From assembly GCF_035222485.1 (NCBI RefSeq), contig NC_085924.1:2170001-2234000 (forward strand): a stretch of DNA of 64,000 bases. Reading direction: 5' to 3'. Origin of the DNA: Podospora pseudoanserina. Lineage: Eukaryota > Ascomycota > Sordariomycetes > Sordariales > Podosporaceae. Each line of letters opens with the position of its first letter. The stretch's first letter is position 1. The position numbers were made by a program, and so were the translations under genes. Of the stretch, positions 24,673 through 37,864 are shown one piece after another. The notes beneath the pieces were generated by a model, which made no database searches, was not told the origin of the DNA, and worked only from the letters and a program-made list of their open reading frames with translations.

Positions 24673-25139
24673 TTAGTCACTGCCGATCTTGGGACTCTTT
24701 TGTTTTGTGAGGAAGTTTCTATCTCCTTGATTAGCAAGCATCGAGAGAAGTTGTATGAATCACGACATACCTCTTGCGCTTCGAGGTATCAACTGCATTC
24801 CCGCTCAGATCCCATGCCTTGACAAACCAGCTCTGTGTCGCATCCAGGTACGACTCGTCCTTGACATTTTTGACACTGACACGAAGACCGTCTTTGGTGA
24901 AGACCATGTTTTTGTCGCCCATCTGCTTTTCGGCCTGGTCCTTGATCTTCATGACAGAAACGTAAATCTGATAGCCAACCCAGGCCATTACACCCAGTAC
25001 TGCCAGGACGATAAACAACGGGATGAGTTGCCTGTTGGGCTTGGTTAGTTGGAAGCTTGTGACCCAAGACTCTGGGTAAGTCAAACCTAGCTGCTGATGG
25101 TGGCGGCGGAGGAGGCGCCTTTGTCTTTCCCCAAGCCAT
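24673..25139 (-). CDS. Small single-helix membrane protein, function unknown
   Basis: Three exons on the minus strand, 25139-25087, 25031-24771 and 24718-24673, total 119 residues. A short Pro-rich start (MAWGKTKAPPPPPPSAAR) is followed by one transmembrane helix (about 19-40, LIPLFIVLAVLGVMAWVGYQIYV). A soluble C-terminal part follows (GDKNMVFTKDGLRVSVKNV, QSWFVKAWDL) and ends in a very basic tail (SKRKRNFLTKQKSPKIGSD). The pattern looks like a conserved ascomycete protein, but I cannot name it. The first donor (GTTTGA) is weak, while phase and residue flow across it are good. Reading through the last intron would give a slightly different tail. A CAT/ATG triplet run abuts the start codon. 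Confidence 0.7.
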
Positions 25140-26410
25140 GATGATGATGATGATGACGAAAATGTTCAGAGTCGAGGCGTGGTCGCTTTCTGGAATCTAG
25201 GTAGGTGGGATGTCGGCTTTTTTTAGTAGGTTTGATCTAAAGACACACGAGAGAAAAAGAGGTGATCGTAATTTAATGACAGGTCTTGTCCAACAAGGCA
25301 GACCGTCTGGACAGTGTCAGGCGGTACCTAGTTGTATTGTCGGAACTTTGGTCACGGTGCATGGACAGGTGTGGTGGGATGTTGCTGCATGACAGCTTTT
25401 TGTCCTCTATTTCAGTCCCTTACTGCCTCTTTCCATCTGCAGAGACCGTTGCAGAGCCCTGAGCCATTTTAACCACTTGCCGATTGCCCTCCAAGGTTGG
25501 TCAACCGGTTATCCATGTCGGCCATGCATTGCAGCAGAAAAGAATTGTATGTAGCTGAACCCAAATGCTGGTTGGTGGCCTCGCAGAGGTGCCGTGTTGT
25601 CCGGCTTGTCTCTGTTAGCGCAGCTCCAGCCTCGGGAGATGACGCGCCCTGGTGGGGTGAGTGATCTACCCGGCGGGTACCTCATCAATGGAGGGGAAAC
25701 TTGCGAAGCCCCGCGGCTAATCGCATGCATTTATCGAGGGTCTCGATAAGCATGTACCGGGCAGCATGCAGCATGCAGCCAGAAGGGTTACCTTCTTCGT
25801 AAAGCTGCTGCACGTCAGTTCCAGGTTTCTGGCACCAGATGCGCCGGTCGAGGTTGCCCATAAAATAGAGGTCTCCTACACCACACTGCCCATAATTCAC
25901 TGAGGATAGAGCAATAGTTGATCACCATACCTAACCCTGACGATGGAAAGTGGACTGATGCATCCCTAGGCTGGCTTGTGTTCTTGGCCCAAGCTCCCGT
26001 TCAGAATCCCCACATTTTCTACTGCTTCCCTGCCAAGAGCCTTTCCATTGTCTGTGGCTGGTGCTTCCCTCGCCTCACCGCACACTGAGACGTTGAGGCC
26101 AGTCTGTCCCGTCAACCCGCAACCCCTCGCTGCCACAGTTGCTCAATGTTCAGGCGACAGCTGTCCCGACCGCATCCCACACATAACCCTGAGACACCAG
26201 CCCAGGGAGCTCTGCTCACTAGCCACCACGCCTCACGACTGACGTCCGTCAGTCAACCGCCATTCTTGCCATCTTGCCAGGTTGCGCAAATCACCAAACT
26301 TTGCTCAAAGTCGGCCGCCTTGTTATTACCGTGCTGAGGCTGCACGCACTGCTCGCGCCTTGACCATCACGACACCTCACTTTCTTCAGCCGACACCTGT
26401 CCAGCACAGC
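25140..26410. promoter_or_regulatory. Divergent promoter/leader region, membrane protein gene/SEC24
   Basis: 1.27 kb between head-to-head genes. From about 26000 the plus strand is C-rich and resembles the SEC24 leader. An open frame reaches into SEC24 from 26282, but the residues are low-complexity and unlike Sec24. Confidence 0.45.
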
Positions 26411-29384
26411 ATGTCTGGTGCTTCCAACGACGGCTACGGCCAGTACCCGCCCCAGCAGCCCGGCGACCACCAGCAGCAACCTCCATATCCCGATCAAGCC
26501 TACGATAACGCTGCCCCCGTCGCCCCAGGTCACGCCGCCGATCACGGCAGAAAAAAGAAGAGGCAATATGCCGCCAGCGCTTTCGACGTTGGCGTGGGGG
26601 GTAACGTTGTAGCGGGAGGGCAGCCCGTCCCAGGGGCAGCTCCATATGGAGCTCCAGCTGCTGTTCCAGCTTATGGAGGTTATCCCGCGCAACCAGAGGT
26701 CCAGCCAGCCGCCTATGGCGCTCAACCTGCCCAGCCATACGGCCAGCCCGCTGCTGTCGGCGGTTACCAGGCTCCGGATCCCTACTATCCCTCGGCCGGA
26801 GCTGTCCCGGCTCCTGGCGGCGTCGCCGGTCTGACTGCCGGTTTCCAGGGCATGAACCTGGGTGCTGGTGCTCCCGGCGGTATTCCACAACAGCAACCGC
26901 AACAGCTCCCCCCTCAGGCGAGAGCTGGTCCTTTGAATCAGCTTTACCCGACTGATCTCCTCAACCAGCCATTCAATGTGTCTGAATTGGACCTCCCTCC
27001 ACCCCCCATCATCTTGCCTCCCAACGTAGGTCTTTTGTATCCGGAATCTACCACCTCCGGACATGCTAACATATCTCGCAGGCGAGCGTCACCCCATCCC
27101 CAGATGCGAACTGCCTTCCCAAGTACGTGCGATCCACGCTCAATGCCGTCCCAACGACCCACAGCCTCCTCAAGAAGAGCAAACTTCCCTTTTCGCTGGT
27201 GATCCAACCCTATGCCGCCCTCCACGATCTCGATGACCCCGTCCCTGTGGTCCAAGACCAAGTCATCTCCCGCTGCCGGAGATGCAGATCCTACATTAAC
27301 CCCTTCGTGACCTTCTTGGATCACGGCCACCGGTGGAGATGCAACATGTGCAACCTCACCAACGACGTTCCCCAGGCCTTTGACTGGGATGCTGCTGCGC
27401 AGAAGAGTGTGGACCGGTGGCAACGGCACGAGCTCAACCACGCCGTGGTTGAGTTCGTTGCTCCTCAGGAGTACATGGTCAGACCACCCCAACCGCTGGT
27501 CTACCTGTTTTTGTTTGATGTCAGCTACGCTTCCGTCTCTAGCGGTCTCCTGGCCACGGCAGCCCGCACTATTGAGGCCAGCCTCGACAGAATACCGAAC
27601 GCTGACCGCCGTACCCGTCTCGGCTTTATGGCTGTCGATTCGAGCCTGCATTACTTTTCGGTCCCCAAAGACACGGACGAGAATGGCGAAACAAGCATGC
27701 TTGTGGTTAGCGATCTTGACGAGCCCTTCCTTCCGGTTCCCGGCGAGCTGTTGGTTCCCCTGACCGAGTCCCGCCGGAGTATCGAAAACTTCCTCACCAA
27801 ACTTCCCAAGATGTTTGAGCATAATCAGGATAATGGCTCTTGCATGGGCTCTGCTCTTCGTGCAGGAGACAAACTGATCTCTCCCTTGGGTGGCAAGCTT
27901 GTTGTTTTGAGCGCATCACTGCCTAATGTCGGACACGGAAAGCTCACAATGAGAGAGGACAAGAAGCTTCTGGGCACTTCTAAGGAAGGCTCTCTGCTTC
28001 AGACTGCCGCGACGTTCTACAAGTCCTTTGCGGTGGAGTGTTCCAAGAACCAGGTGTCGATTGACATGTTCCTCTTCTCATCGCAATATCAGGATGTGGC
28101 TTCTCTGAGCAATCTCCCGAGATATACGGGTGGTCAGACGTGGTTTTATCCTGGGTGGAACGCTGGGCGTGCCGAGGATGCTATCAAGTTTGCCTCTGAA
28201 TTCAGGGACTATCTGTCTTCGGAGATTGGGTTGGAAGCTGTCCTTCGCGTGCGTGCTACTACCGGCTTGCGCATGAGTACGTTTTATGGCAACTTTTTCA
28301 CCCGAAGCTCCGACTTGTGTGCTTTCCCGGCATTCCCTCGCGACCAGTGCTATGTGGTGGAGGTGGCGATTGATGAGAATTTGACCAAGGATGTTGTTTG
28401 CATGCAGACGGCCGTCTTGCACACGACTTGCAACGGCGAGCGCCGCATCCGCGTCATGACGCTTGCTCTGCCCACCACGACCAACCTTGCCGATGTGTAC
28501 GCTTCGGCCGACCAGGCCGCCATCACCACATACTACACGCACAAGGCTGTTGAAAGAGCATTGGGCAGCGGTTTGGATTCGGCGAGAGATCTTCTCCAGA
28601 AAACAATCACGGACCTTTTACAGACGTTCAAGAAAGAGCTGGCAGGCGGCAGCATGGGCGGTGGACTCCAGTTCCCATCCAACTTGCGTGGCCTTCCAGC
28701 ACTGTTCCTCGGCTTGATGAAGCATGTTGGTCTGAGGAAGTCGGCCCAGATTCCATCGGATCTGAGGTCGGCTGCTCTGTGCCTTCTTTCTACTCTTCCG
28801 GTTCCTCTTTTGATGCAGTACATCTACCCCCGGCTGTACTCTCTTCACGATATGCCTGACAATGCCGGTATTCCGGACCCCGAAACAAGTCAAATCGTGC
28901 TCCCGCCCCCTCTCAACTTGTCATCAGAAAAGTTTGTTCCCTACGGTCTGTATCTGATTGACGACGGGCAAACACAATTCCTGTGGGTGGGTCGCGAAGC
29001 GGTGCCTCAGCTTCTTGTTGATGTGTTTGATGTTGCGGACCGGACGCAGCTCCAGGTTGGCAAGGCCACACTCAAGGAGCTGGACAATGACTTCAATGAG
29101 CGGGTCCGGGCTGTCATTCAGAAGAGTCGAGACCACAAGTCCAAGGGCGTGGGAAGCATCATCGTCCCGCATCTCTACATTGTTCGGGAGGATGGCGAGC
29201 CTAGCTTGAAGCTATGGGCTCAGACATTGCTGGTGGAGGACCGGGCGGACCAAGGACTGAGCTACGTACAATGGATGGGCTCCTTGAGAGAAAAGGTAAG
29301 TTCCTAGCAAGACAATGAGGAGCATGGGCTCCAGCCAGTGCGACAGGCTTCATTGCTAACGCCGGAGTCCAGGTTGTTCAATAA
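26411..29384 (+). CDS. SEC24: COPII coat cargo-adaptor subunit Sec24
   Basis: Selects cargo for COPII vesicles leaving the ER, paired with Sec23. Exons 26411-27025, 27082-29295 and 29373-29384 give 946 residues (yeast Sec24 is 926). The first 190 residues are Gln/Pro/Gly/Tyr/Ala-rich and disordered. Then come the zinc finger CX2CX18CX2C near 268-293 (CRRCRSY...WRCNMC), the trunk domain ([37 protein letters not shown]), the beta-sandwich, the helical domain and a gelsolin-like domain ([18 protein letters not shown]). The final exon holds only Val-Val-Gln and the stop; it was joined because the GTAAGT donor at 29296 and a GCTAAC-AG acceptor match perfectly. Reading through would end two codons later (Val-Ser-Ser). 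Confidence 0.95.
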
Positions 29385-31376
29385 TCGAGGGGCGTCGTAG
29401 TTTAGGGGATATCGAACGCAGCATTCTTCAGGGTGTTTCGAGAACCAAGCAAGGCTAGAGAAAGAAGTTTTACGAGTTTACATCAATGAATAGCTATTCC
29501 CAACCCACGTTACCGGGATGACTGAATACTGTGTGGTCTTGGGGGAGGTGACCAGCCTACATGTTCTGCTCCAATATACCTGACGTGTTGACAGGCCACA
29601 GCTGGCCCATCGGGGGGACATCAGCCTCTCCCGGCACTGGGTACCAGTTGAGTGCCGGAGGTTATATACAACTGTGGATATATGGTACCCAGAATAGCAG
29701 TACCCCACTGGGTCGCCTTTACTGGCCGCAAGGGATATGCCTTCACTTGTGGCTCTTGTATCCCGGTCGGTACAGCAGATGCAGGAACGGTTTCGTGTAA
29801 GAAAACCGAGAAGAGAATACGAATACTATTACGAAGACATAGCGGACAGTAGTGTTAGTAAAGAAGACGATGCTTGATCATGAGATTTGACATCGAATCG
29901 AAGAAAGTGAGCAGTGAGGGCGGTGCGAATGCTTAGTTTGAGGACTGATCTCAAATTATGGAATGGAGCTACTGTTTCCAAACAGCCAAGGCCAACGACC
30001 AGGGCCCACCCCACCACCCCGCCAAGCCATCATGAAACCGCAGCCATTCGTTTGGGAGACATCAACTCAGGTTGAGACATTGCGCCGAAGGGGGTAGCAG
30101 CAAGGCAGGAACACGAGAAAGACTCCCAAGACACCGTACGAACGATGGGTCTGTGTGAGAGACTGATGTCCGGTACAAAATGTAAATTGCAGGGGGACCA
30201 ACAGGCAGTGTCAGTCACTGTCACTCAGAAAATAGGCGCCCAACGGGAAGGGCAAAACCATGGCTGAGATGCGCCATTGGACCGTTGCGGAAGCGTGGGT
30301 AGCGTGTAAAGCTCCTAGCATGCAAGCCCAGTGAACCTGTGGTGCATAGACTGAATGAGCAGATGCAGTGTGATTCATGAAGATGTTTCTATATACGGAC
30401 ATACATGTCGACATGCGATAAGATACGGATAGAAGCTGTCGTATGAATCCGAAACAGCACATGGCCATCGAATCTCACCAGCCACTGCTTACCTGGTGTT
30501 AAGCGCCGGCTGATGGGAACAAGAAGGCTGCTGATATGGACGGACGGGCACAACGGCGGGTGATCGTGCGGCCATATGTCGGGTCGGTAGTGTACCTAAG
30601 GTGGCGGTCGGGCGGGTCGTCCGTTTTGTGTCTGGACGTTACGGTGCCCCTCCAGACGGTGGGGATTGTGAAAAAGGAGGCGATGGTGAAGCTCCACGCG
30701 GGTTTCTCCATCCTCCATCGTCGTCTCTTTGGTTTCCAGAAGAAAAGGAGAACGGCTGGTGACTTTTACGCAAAGGTGCTATCCAAGGCGGGACCGGCTC
30801 TCCCGCTGCAACCCGGCGTTTTGAAGCCAACCCTGACGGCTTCAAGCGAGTCCAAATCGGGATCCCAACAAGCCTGGCCGCCCTCCAAAAGGGAAAAGCA
30901 GCCCAGACCACCTCTTTCTTGGGCCCCCTGAACAAATCCACCGAAACGGGCCAGACAGATCCTGAGATCCACGGCCGGGTGCTGGGGCTGCCCTGTCGAG
31001 GTGAGCCTCTTTGGTCAACGCTCCAAGATGTAATTAACACCTCCTCTCCCTCGTCCTCGTCCTCGCCATCATCAGCACCAGCTTCATCCGTCTCTTCCTC
31101 CTCCAGTGTGTTTCCTGCCAGAAGAGAGAGACTGGAAATAGTCAAATAACGGCGACGTAACTCGACCTGTGCATCTCATTCGCTGCAGCCCACCTGCCCG
31201 CCTTTCCCTCCGCAGTCCAGAAAGCGGGGCAATTCTGTCGCGCACCCTGTCGCAAGAGAGATCTCCCTTTTCCCCTCCTCCCTCTCGCTCTCTTTATTTT
31301 GGCGCTCGTTGCTTGTTTGTTTGCTGTCGAAGCTTCTTCACCGACCGGCCACCATCCAGGCCGAAATTCAGCAAAG

Positions 31377-32120
31377 GTACGTGTGTTTTTTGTGTTGAAT
31401 GCTGTTCTTGCTGTGATGGGCGCTTGGGCGCTGCCATTCTGCTCCCATCTTGTTCCCATCCCAGCCAAGTGTTTCCCCCTCACCACCGCCCCCTCTTCAC
31501 AAACCGAAGGATATGGACTGCAGGTGGTCTGGTGCCCCTCGAAAGAAGCAGATCATACGAAGCACGCACCGCTAGCAACAATCGCCAAAACCCCCCCGGG
31601 AGTCGCTTCTTAACCTAGGCCCCACGCACTCGAGGAGAACCAGGCGAGGTGTCTGATCGCCCGCCTTTCGGATAATCGTCATCCGGATAACCCCTGGGCA
31701 ACAAAACACACTCGAACTGAGCTTCTAGAAGTCACCGTTCTTTGGATGGGGAAGAGGTGCCGCCCAGAGCAGGGCTTCTGACACCTGATCACCAACGCTC
31801 GACGTCCACTCCCGTGTCTTTGCTGGTGTGTGCGCCTGCGGTGCATCGTGGATGCCTGTGTGTTGCGTCCGCACGTTCGGTTGCCCCACGACGCCGAGGG
31901 GGAAGCTCTGCTGCTGGCGAGGGGTCGCGGTTTCCCCCGTTGCTCTGTCTACCTACTTCTGGCAGCCAGGCCTGTACCTGAGCACCCGAGCGCAACACAG
32001 CGATCACCCGTATCGGATCTCCTGCCGCCGCACACTTTTGGCTTTCTTACTTTCTCTGGGAGTTTTGGTTGGTCTTTTGTCACACAGCTGCTAACATGGC
32101 AATTGTCGCCTCATGATTAG
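31377..32120 (+). other. Possible 5' leader intron of the MAP kinase gene
   Basis: A strong donor (CAAAG|GTACGTGTG) at 31377 pairs with a CTAAC branch-like site at 32091 and the acceptor ATTAG ending at 32120. This is inference from consensus sites only; no reading frame supports it. Confidence 0.3.
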
Positions 32121-32292
32121 ACAAGACCTTTAATCGATCCCCCTACCACCACCATCACCTGCTTACTGGCACCTACGCCACGAACAAAGAACTTCCGACC
32201 TAACTTCACGAATTCTCTGTTTTGGCTACCCGTCCTTGCTCGGGTAAAAAGTGACTCGTCACCTCAACTGCTGAAGAAATATCTGAGACAAG

Positions 32293-32345
32293 GTGTGTTC
32301 AGCTCTGTCTTCCGCGCTCCTATATGCAACAAGCTGACATGGCAG
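32293..32345 (+). other. Possible short leader intron hiding upstream ATGs
   Basis: ACAAG|GTGTGTTC, then GCTGAC branch site 8 nt before GGCAG, make a 53-nt fungal-type intron in the kinase leader. It would remove the first two ATGs of an upstream frame (32324-32536) that stops 6 nt before the kinase ATG. Unproven. Confidence 0.4.
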
Positions 32346-32542
32346 TAAATAGCAGCTTTGTTCTGCTCCGGCGATTGATATACAACTACATCTCCATTCG
32401 AGCCCCCTTCACCCTTGCCGAGAGAGCTGGTCTGTCATACCACTGGGTTGCTCGCAAGGCCAGCGCCCCTTCCCACCACCCCTATCTCTGGGGAATCGTA
32501 CTCGAATCACTAGCTTCGCAAATCCACTCTCCCTAATCCAAC

Positions 32543-33798
<1,256 letters not shown>

Positions 33799-34694
33799 AA
33801 AAAAACCGTTTGTTGGAAGTGGCTTGCTTGTCTGAGCAAAGTGGGTTGGTTTTTATACCGTGGATTTTTGACTGAGCAAGATCAAGGGTGGGATGGATAG
33901 GGATAAGCATAGGGCAGGATAACATCATGTGTGACAATTGTAGAAAAAGGAGGGAAATATCTGGGATGTGAAATTTGGGGGGCAGGGTGGGGGGTTCCTA
34001 TTTAAGTCTTTTTTTTTTTTCCCCTATCCTCATATTGGGCGTATTTGAGTAGTTGATGAGGGAAATACCTTTTGTGAGATGCTCGACTTGTGGGAAGTTG
34101 CTGATAATTTGCGATTGAACCTTGTTGCAATGCCGTCAGTTGCGCATGGGAATTGTGGAAATGAATGATACCTCCAGGTGGTATAGATATAAGCCCCATG
34201 GCACACACCGATGAAGGAACACGCCCACCCTGTCACTTTGTTCTGAAGTTTCTTGTCTTATCTCATTGCTTCCCTATCGTACTGTCCTGTTCTGCCCTTT
34301 AACAAAACTGTCGTGTCATGATTGAGTAGGAGGGTGGGTATCTCTGTCGTCCAATTCTTCCCATACTCCTTATTCTCTTGTTCTTATCATTTTCTTCAAT
34401 GAATGTCCAAAATCAAATCCTCGAAACTGAAAACCCATTAAAACAGCCACTATGCCTTTTCTCATAACCATGCTCGCCTGCTCGCCTGCCTGCTTGCTTT
34501 GTTTTGTAATGTATCATGTCGTCCACTTTGGCCAGGCAACGCCCCTTTTACTCCTATTCTCCCATCCAGACCAAATGCTTGTTCCCTAGTACAAACTCCC
34601 TTGCCAGAAACGGAAAAGAAACACAACTCAAAAAAACCCGTGATCACTGAACAGTCAAAACCCCCGACATCCTCAACCTCGGGTCGGGAGCCAC
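33799..34694. other. Intergenic: convergent 3' ends of MAP kinase and OXR1
   Basis: 0.9 kb, T-rich with a 14-base T run near 34007-34020 on the plus strand. No gene is supported. Confidence 0.5.
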
Positions 34695-35801
34695 CTAAGC
34701 CCCAATCACCCACAACTCCACCCCCAAAACCCCAAACTTCTCCCCTTCATCACTCAGCGGCTCGTTGCCAAAAGTCTGGCACGTCGAGCTCACCCCCTTT
34801 TCCAGTCCACTGTCCAGCCAGAGACCAAACCTCCCGTCGCCGGCACCCACCGAGAGGAACTGCTGCCCGCAGAGCATGTAGTATTCGTTCACGCCGCTGT
34901 AAGGGAACGCCTTGAACCGGATGGAGTGCGCGTTCACCTGGCCAGACGCGACATTTTGCTCGGCCCTGATGGTGGTGCTCCTGCCCACGTCGGGGGTGTC
35001 TTCGCTGTCGATGAGTGACGGTGGTGGGGGCAGGGGTGCCTGAACCGAGGCCCTCCAGAGGAAGCACTCGCCTGTGCCAAAGTAATTGGGTGCGATGTGG
35101 GGGACGTCAGAGAGGTAGGCTCCAAAGATCTATTACAGGCAGTTGTTAGTATAAGATGTTTTGGGGGAAAACGAGAGGGAAGAATAAAAACATACACCAC
35201 CCTCAGTATCCCTCACAGCCAAAACAAACCCAACCCTCTTCCCCCGGTACCTATCACACTTGTCGTACAACGTCGCCAGACTCGCCCCGTCTTGATCAAG
35301 ACTGTACACCAGATTCCACTCGTCTACAATCGACAAGCGGGTAGGCACCAGATTCCGCACCTCCTCCGCAATCGCCGGGGTGAGCAACCTCGATTCTGTC
35401 CTCGTGCGAGCGCTAAAGCCGAGAAGCTGCAGAGGTTCCAATTGCGGCAGGCCCATGGGCGACGGCACCCTGCGGTGGAAATGCGGAGGGGTGTATATCC
35501 CGTCCATACTCTTGCCCAGATTCATACCGTCGTCCTCGCCGTCTGACTGGTAAGTGTGCGCGTGTCGGAGAGTTGGGGGACTGTTTTCCGTCGACAGGGA
35601 AGGAGAGGGTTCGGAAGTGAATCGCCGGAAGAGACCGCCCCAGAGCAAGTTGGAGAAATACGATGAGCCGGCGGTTTCGGTGTGAGAAGTGGTGGGGGTG
35701 ATGGCGCCGGGTGAAGAGGCCGGAGAGGAGTCCGGGTCGGGGGACTGGCGGGTGTTGAGGTTGTGGGTTTTCTGGGAGGAGGAGGAAGTGTAGAAGCTCA
35801 T
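34695..35801 (-). CDS. OXR1: TLDc-domain oxidation resistance protein Oxr1
   Basis: Two exons on the minus strand, 35801-35196 and 35129-34695, give 346 residues. The first 150 residues are Ser/Thr/Pro-rich and disordered. The TLDc domain fills the rest: LTPAIAEEVRNLVPTRLS, WNLVYSLDQDGASLATLYDKC, GFVLAVRDTEGG|IFGAYLSDVPH, GTGECFLWRA, NEYYMLCGQQFLSVGAGDGRFGLWLD and the closing GVLGVELWVIG. By family knowledge Oxr1 protects against oxidative damage and in yeast promotes V-ATPase disassembly. The first exon's frame extends upstream to a Met at 36014, but those residues are low-complexity; MSFYTSSSS was preferred. The 66-nt intron interrupts the TLDc core. Confidence 0.9.
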
Positions 35802-36529
35802 GGCTGAACTATTTTTCTGGGCTAGGCGCTGTAATGGTGTGGCTGGCTTGGTGGTGAGGGGTATCGACTTGCAGGAGCCGAACCGTTGACAGGGAAGAAG
35901 CAGCCAAACAGGACCCGCTGCAGCTATAGGTTCAGTGGGGATCAGCGAATCGTGCAGGTTGGCAGTAGATCCGAGATAGCCGTCGATAAGAAGGCTGCAA
36001 TGAGGAGCAGTCAATGGTGATGTTTCGGGCAGAGGTGGCGGTGGCCATGAATAGGCTAGAATTCTCGAGTGGTGATGATGTTGTACAGTTGGGGGTTGTG
36101 AATGCTGATGACGAGGAGCAAAGAGCTTTGATACTGGAATGCATGATCGTCAGTGGGTGGAGGGGCCTTGCTTCAAGATATGGACTGTGCTAGCGTATGC
36201 GGATAGCCAGCACAGCGAACACGTAACCGAAACACAGCGGTACCTTGGCATTAGCCTCTGAGGCGGTACTTTAGGTAACCGTTAGGTAACTTTGCCTTCG
36301 GCGGAAGTACTGGTACCCAATCATGCAACAATCGAGTCGGCCAGCGGGGTTCATCGCCCGACATCTCGGCATCGTGAACCTCTCGGGCCCTCACCAAGCC
36401 TCTCAGCGCAATGTTCTCGAACCGTCACCTGAGGCTTGGCCCGTCAGGGACCGTGTCTCGCAGCAGTTTTTTCTCTCTCACGTGAATTCAGATAGATTTT
36501 CAATATATGAATTATGGTTGGTTGTAGTC
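35802..36529. other. Intergenic: OXR1 promoter and HEM4 3' region
   Basis: 0.73 kb. A direct repeat TTAGGTAAC occurs at 36271 and 36282, about 470 bp upstream of OXR1; its meaning is unknown. No gene is seen. Confidence 0.45.
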
Positions 36530-37486
36530 CTACTCTAGAGTCCTATAGCCAGTGATGGCATTCCATACTCCTTCAGGACTGGGCTGTTCCGCCGACACTT
36601 CTGGTTCGTACCCAAAGCTGTGAATCAGATGATCCCGGGTGGTCGGTCCAATGGTAGCAATATACGTGCTTCGGTTTGGCTCCTTCGGTTTCGCCTTGCC
36701 ACTGCTCTCGTCCAGGAGGTCCAATGCGCTGAGCATGCTGTCACACCCACTAGGGGAGAAGACAACAACCCATCTCCGTGGCCGGTCAGCCGTAGTCTGG
36801 AGACGCTGTGACAAGTCGTCCCTGAACGACTTCATCTCTCCCGTGCCATAGATCACCACCTCGTCCAATTGCCACCCGGCCCCATTCAAAACCTTGGGGA
36901 TAGTATCCCGCCTTTTGTCCCCGACAAGAAACAGCAAAGCAGGCACGGACTCCCGATCCTTATACCACGCCCGGTAGTGGTCAAGAATATACGGCGCTAA
37001 AGTCTCGCCATTGCCCGTATGCTCTCCGAAAACCTGCAAAGCTGGAACCTGAGGAACAGCCTTCAGAGCTCGGGTTGTGGCTGGGCCGACACTGTAGACG
37101 GGAATGTCCTGGAGAAACGGCCAGTTATCTTCACCTACAAGTTGCTCACCTTTAGCCACTCAGTCATTCACAAGCCTGTCGAGCTTCGAAGATGGACGAG
37201 TCTCACCTCTCCCTTCCTCGACAAGCTTAGTGAAAGCCTCGACAGCCCGCTGGGAAGTGAAAATCATGCCACCGTATTGTTTGCCCTCAGTCCTTCCTAT
37301 TTGCTTGTTCTTGAGGATTCTGCGCACTTTGGCCATGCCCTGGTCGTCGAATTGGTGCTCAAGCACAGGGACGAACTCGGGATCATATTTGGAGCCATTG
37401 CTGTCAGGGGTCGAGAACTTTTCCTCGTAATGGTCGCCAGCAGAAGACTTTGTCTTGAGCAGGTAGACGGGTATTTTTGGTGACAT
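36530..37486 (-). CDS. HEM4: Uroporphyrinogen-III synthase
   Basis: Cyclises hydroxymethylbilane to uroporphyrinogen III with inversion of ring D, the fourth step of heme synthesis (cytosol). Exons 37486-37207 and 37149-36530 on the minus strand give 299 residues; yeast Hem4 has 275. Family blocks: VPVLEHQF near 40-47, GGMIFTSQRAVEAF, VYSVGPATTRAL, the VFGEHTGNGETLAPYI loop, LLFLVGDKRRDTIPKVL, VVVFSPSGCDSML and ATIGPTTRDHLI. The Gly codon at the intron is split G|GT. It faces ERV1 head-to-head across 378 bp. Confidence 0.93.
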
Positions 37487-37864
37487 TGTTGCTGAGAGCC
37501 AGGATGCTGAAGGGTGGTATGGCCTTTGCTTCTTCCCCGAACAACTGGTTGAGGAGAAAAGGGGAACTTTTTAAACTGGGATGGGATGAAATGCACAAGA
37601 CATTGTGGCGGCATCCCGAGAGATGGCGGGGAGTGTGTCACTGCCCCACCAAAGCTTTATCGATAACATTTTTCCCGGGGACCCTGGCCCCTGTTCATCG
37701 CAACGCTCACAGGGGGTTCCGATCGCCTGGGAATACATGATTGGAAATTTCCATGGTTGACGGCTGACAAATGAACAGTTTCTTGGTTGTCAGACACACC
37801 AACAATTGTGGACTGTTTTAGTTATTGTACACATACACACACGTCTCTCAGCCTCAGACATATA
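37487..37864. promoter_or_regulatory. Short divergent promoter HEM4/ERV1
   Basis: 378 bp separate the two start codons. It includes a CA-repeat patch (ACACATACACACACG, 37829-37843) just before ERV1. Coordinated expression is possible but cannot be shown from sequence. Confidence 0.45.

Larger units (their letters stand above)
29385..32542. other. Long gene-free stretch: SEC24 3' region and MAP kinase promoter/leader
   Basis: 3.16 kb with no protein gene I can support. Frames at 30536-30931 (plus) and 30639-31145 (minus) overlap each other, start in unremarkable context and match nothing I know. An imperfect inverted repeat pairs CTGGGTACCAGTTG (from 29638) with CAACTG...GGTACCCAG (ending near 29694). 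From about 31000 the plus strand turns pyrimidine-rich, fitting a long transcribed leader of the kinase gene. Confidence 0.45.

Noticed and set aside
26291-27064. A 257-codon minus-strand frame opposite SEC24
   Set aside because: Shadow of the Gln/Pro/Gly-rich SEC24 N terminus; no recognisable protein.
30536-31145. Overlapping plus and minus frames in the gap before the MAP kinase
   Set aside because: They mirror each other in the same DNA, have no domains and no convincing start or splice context.
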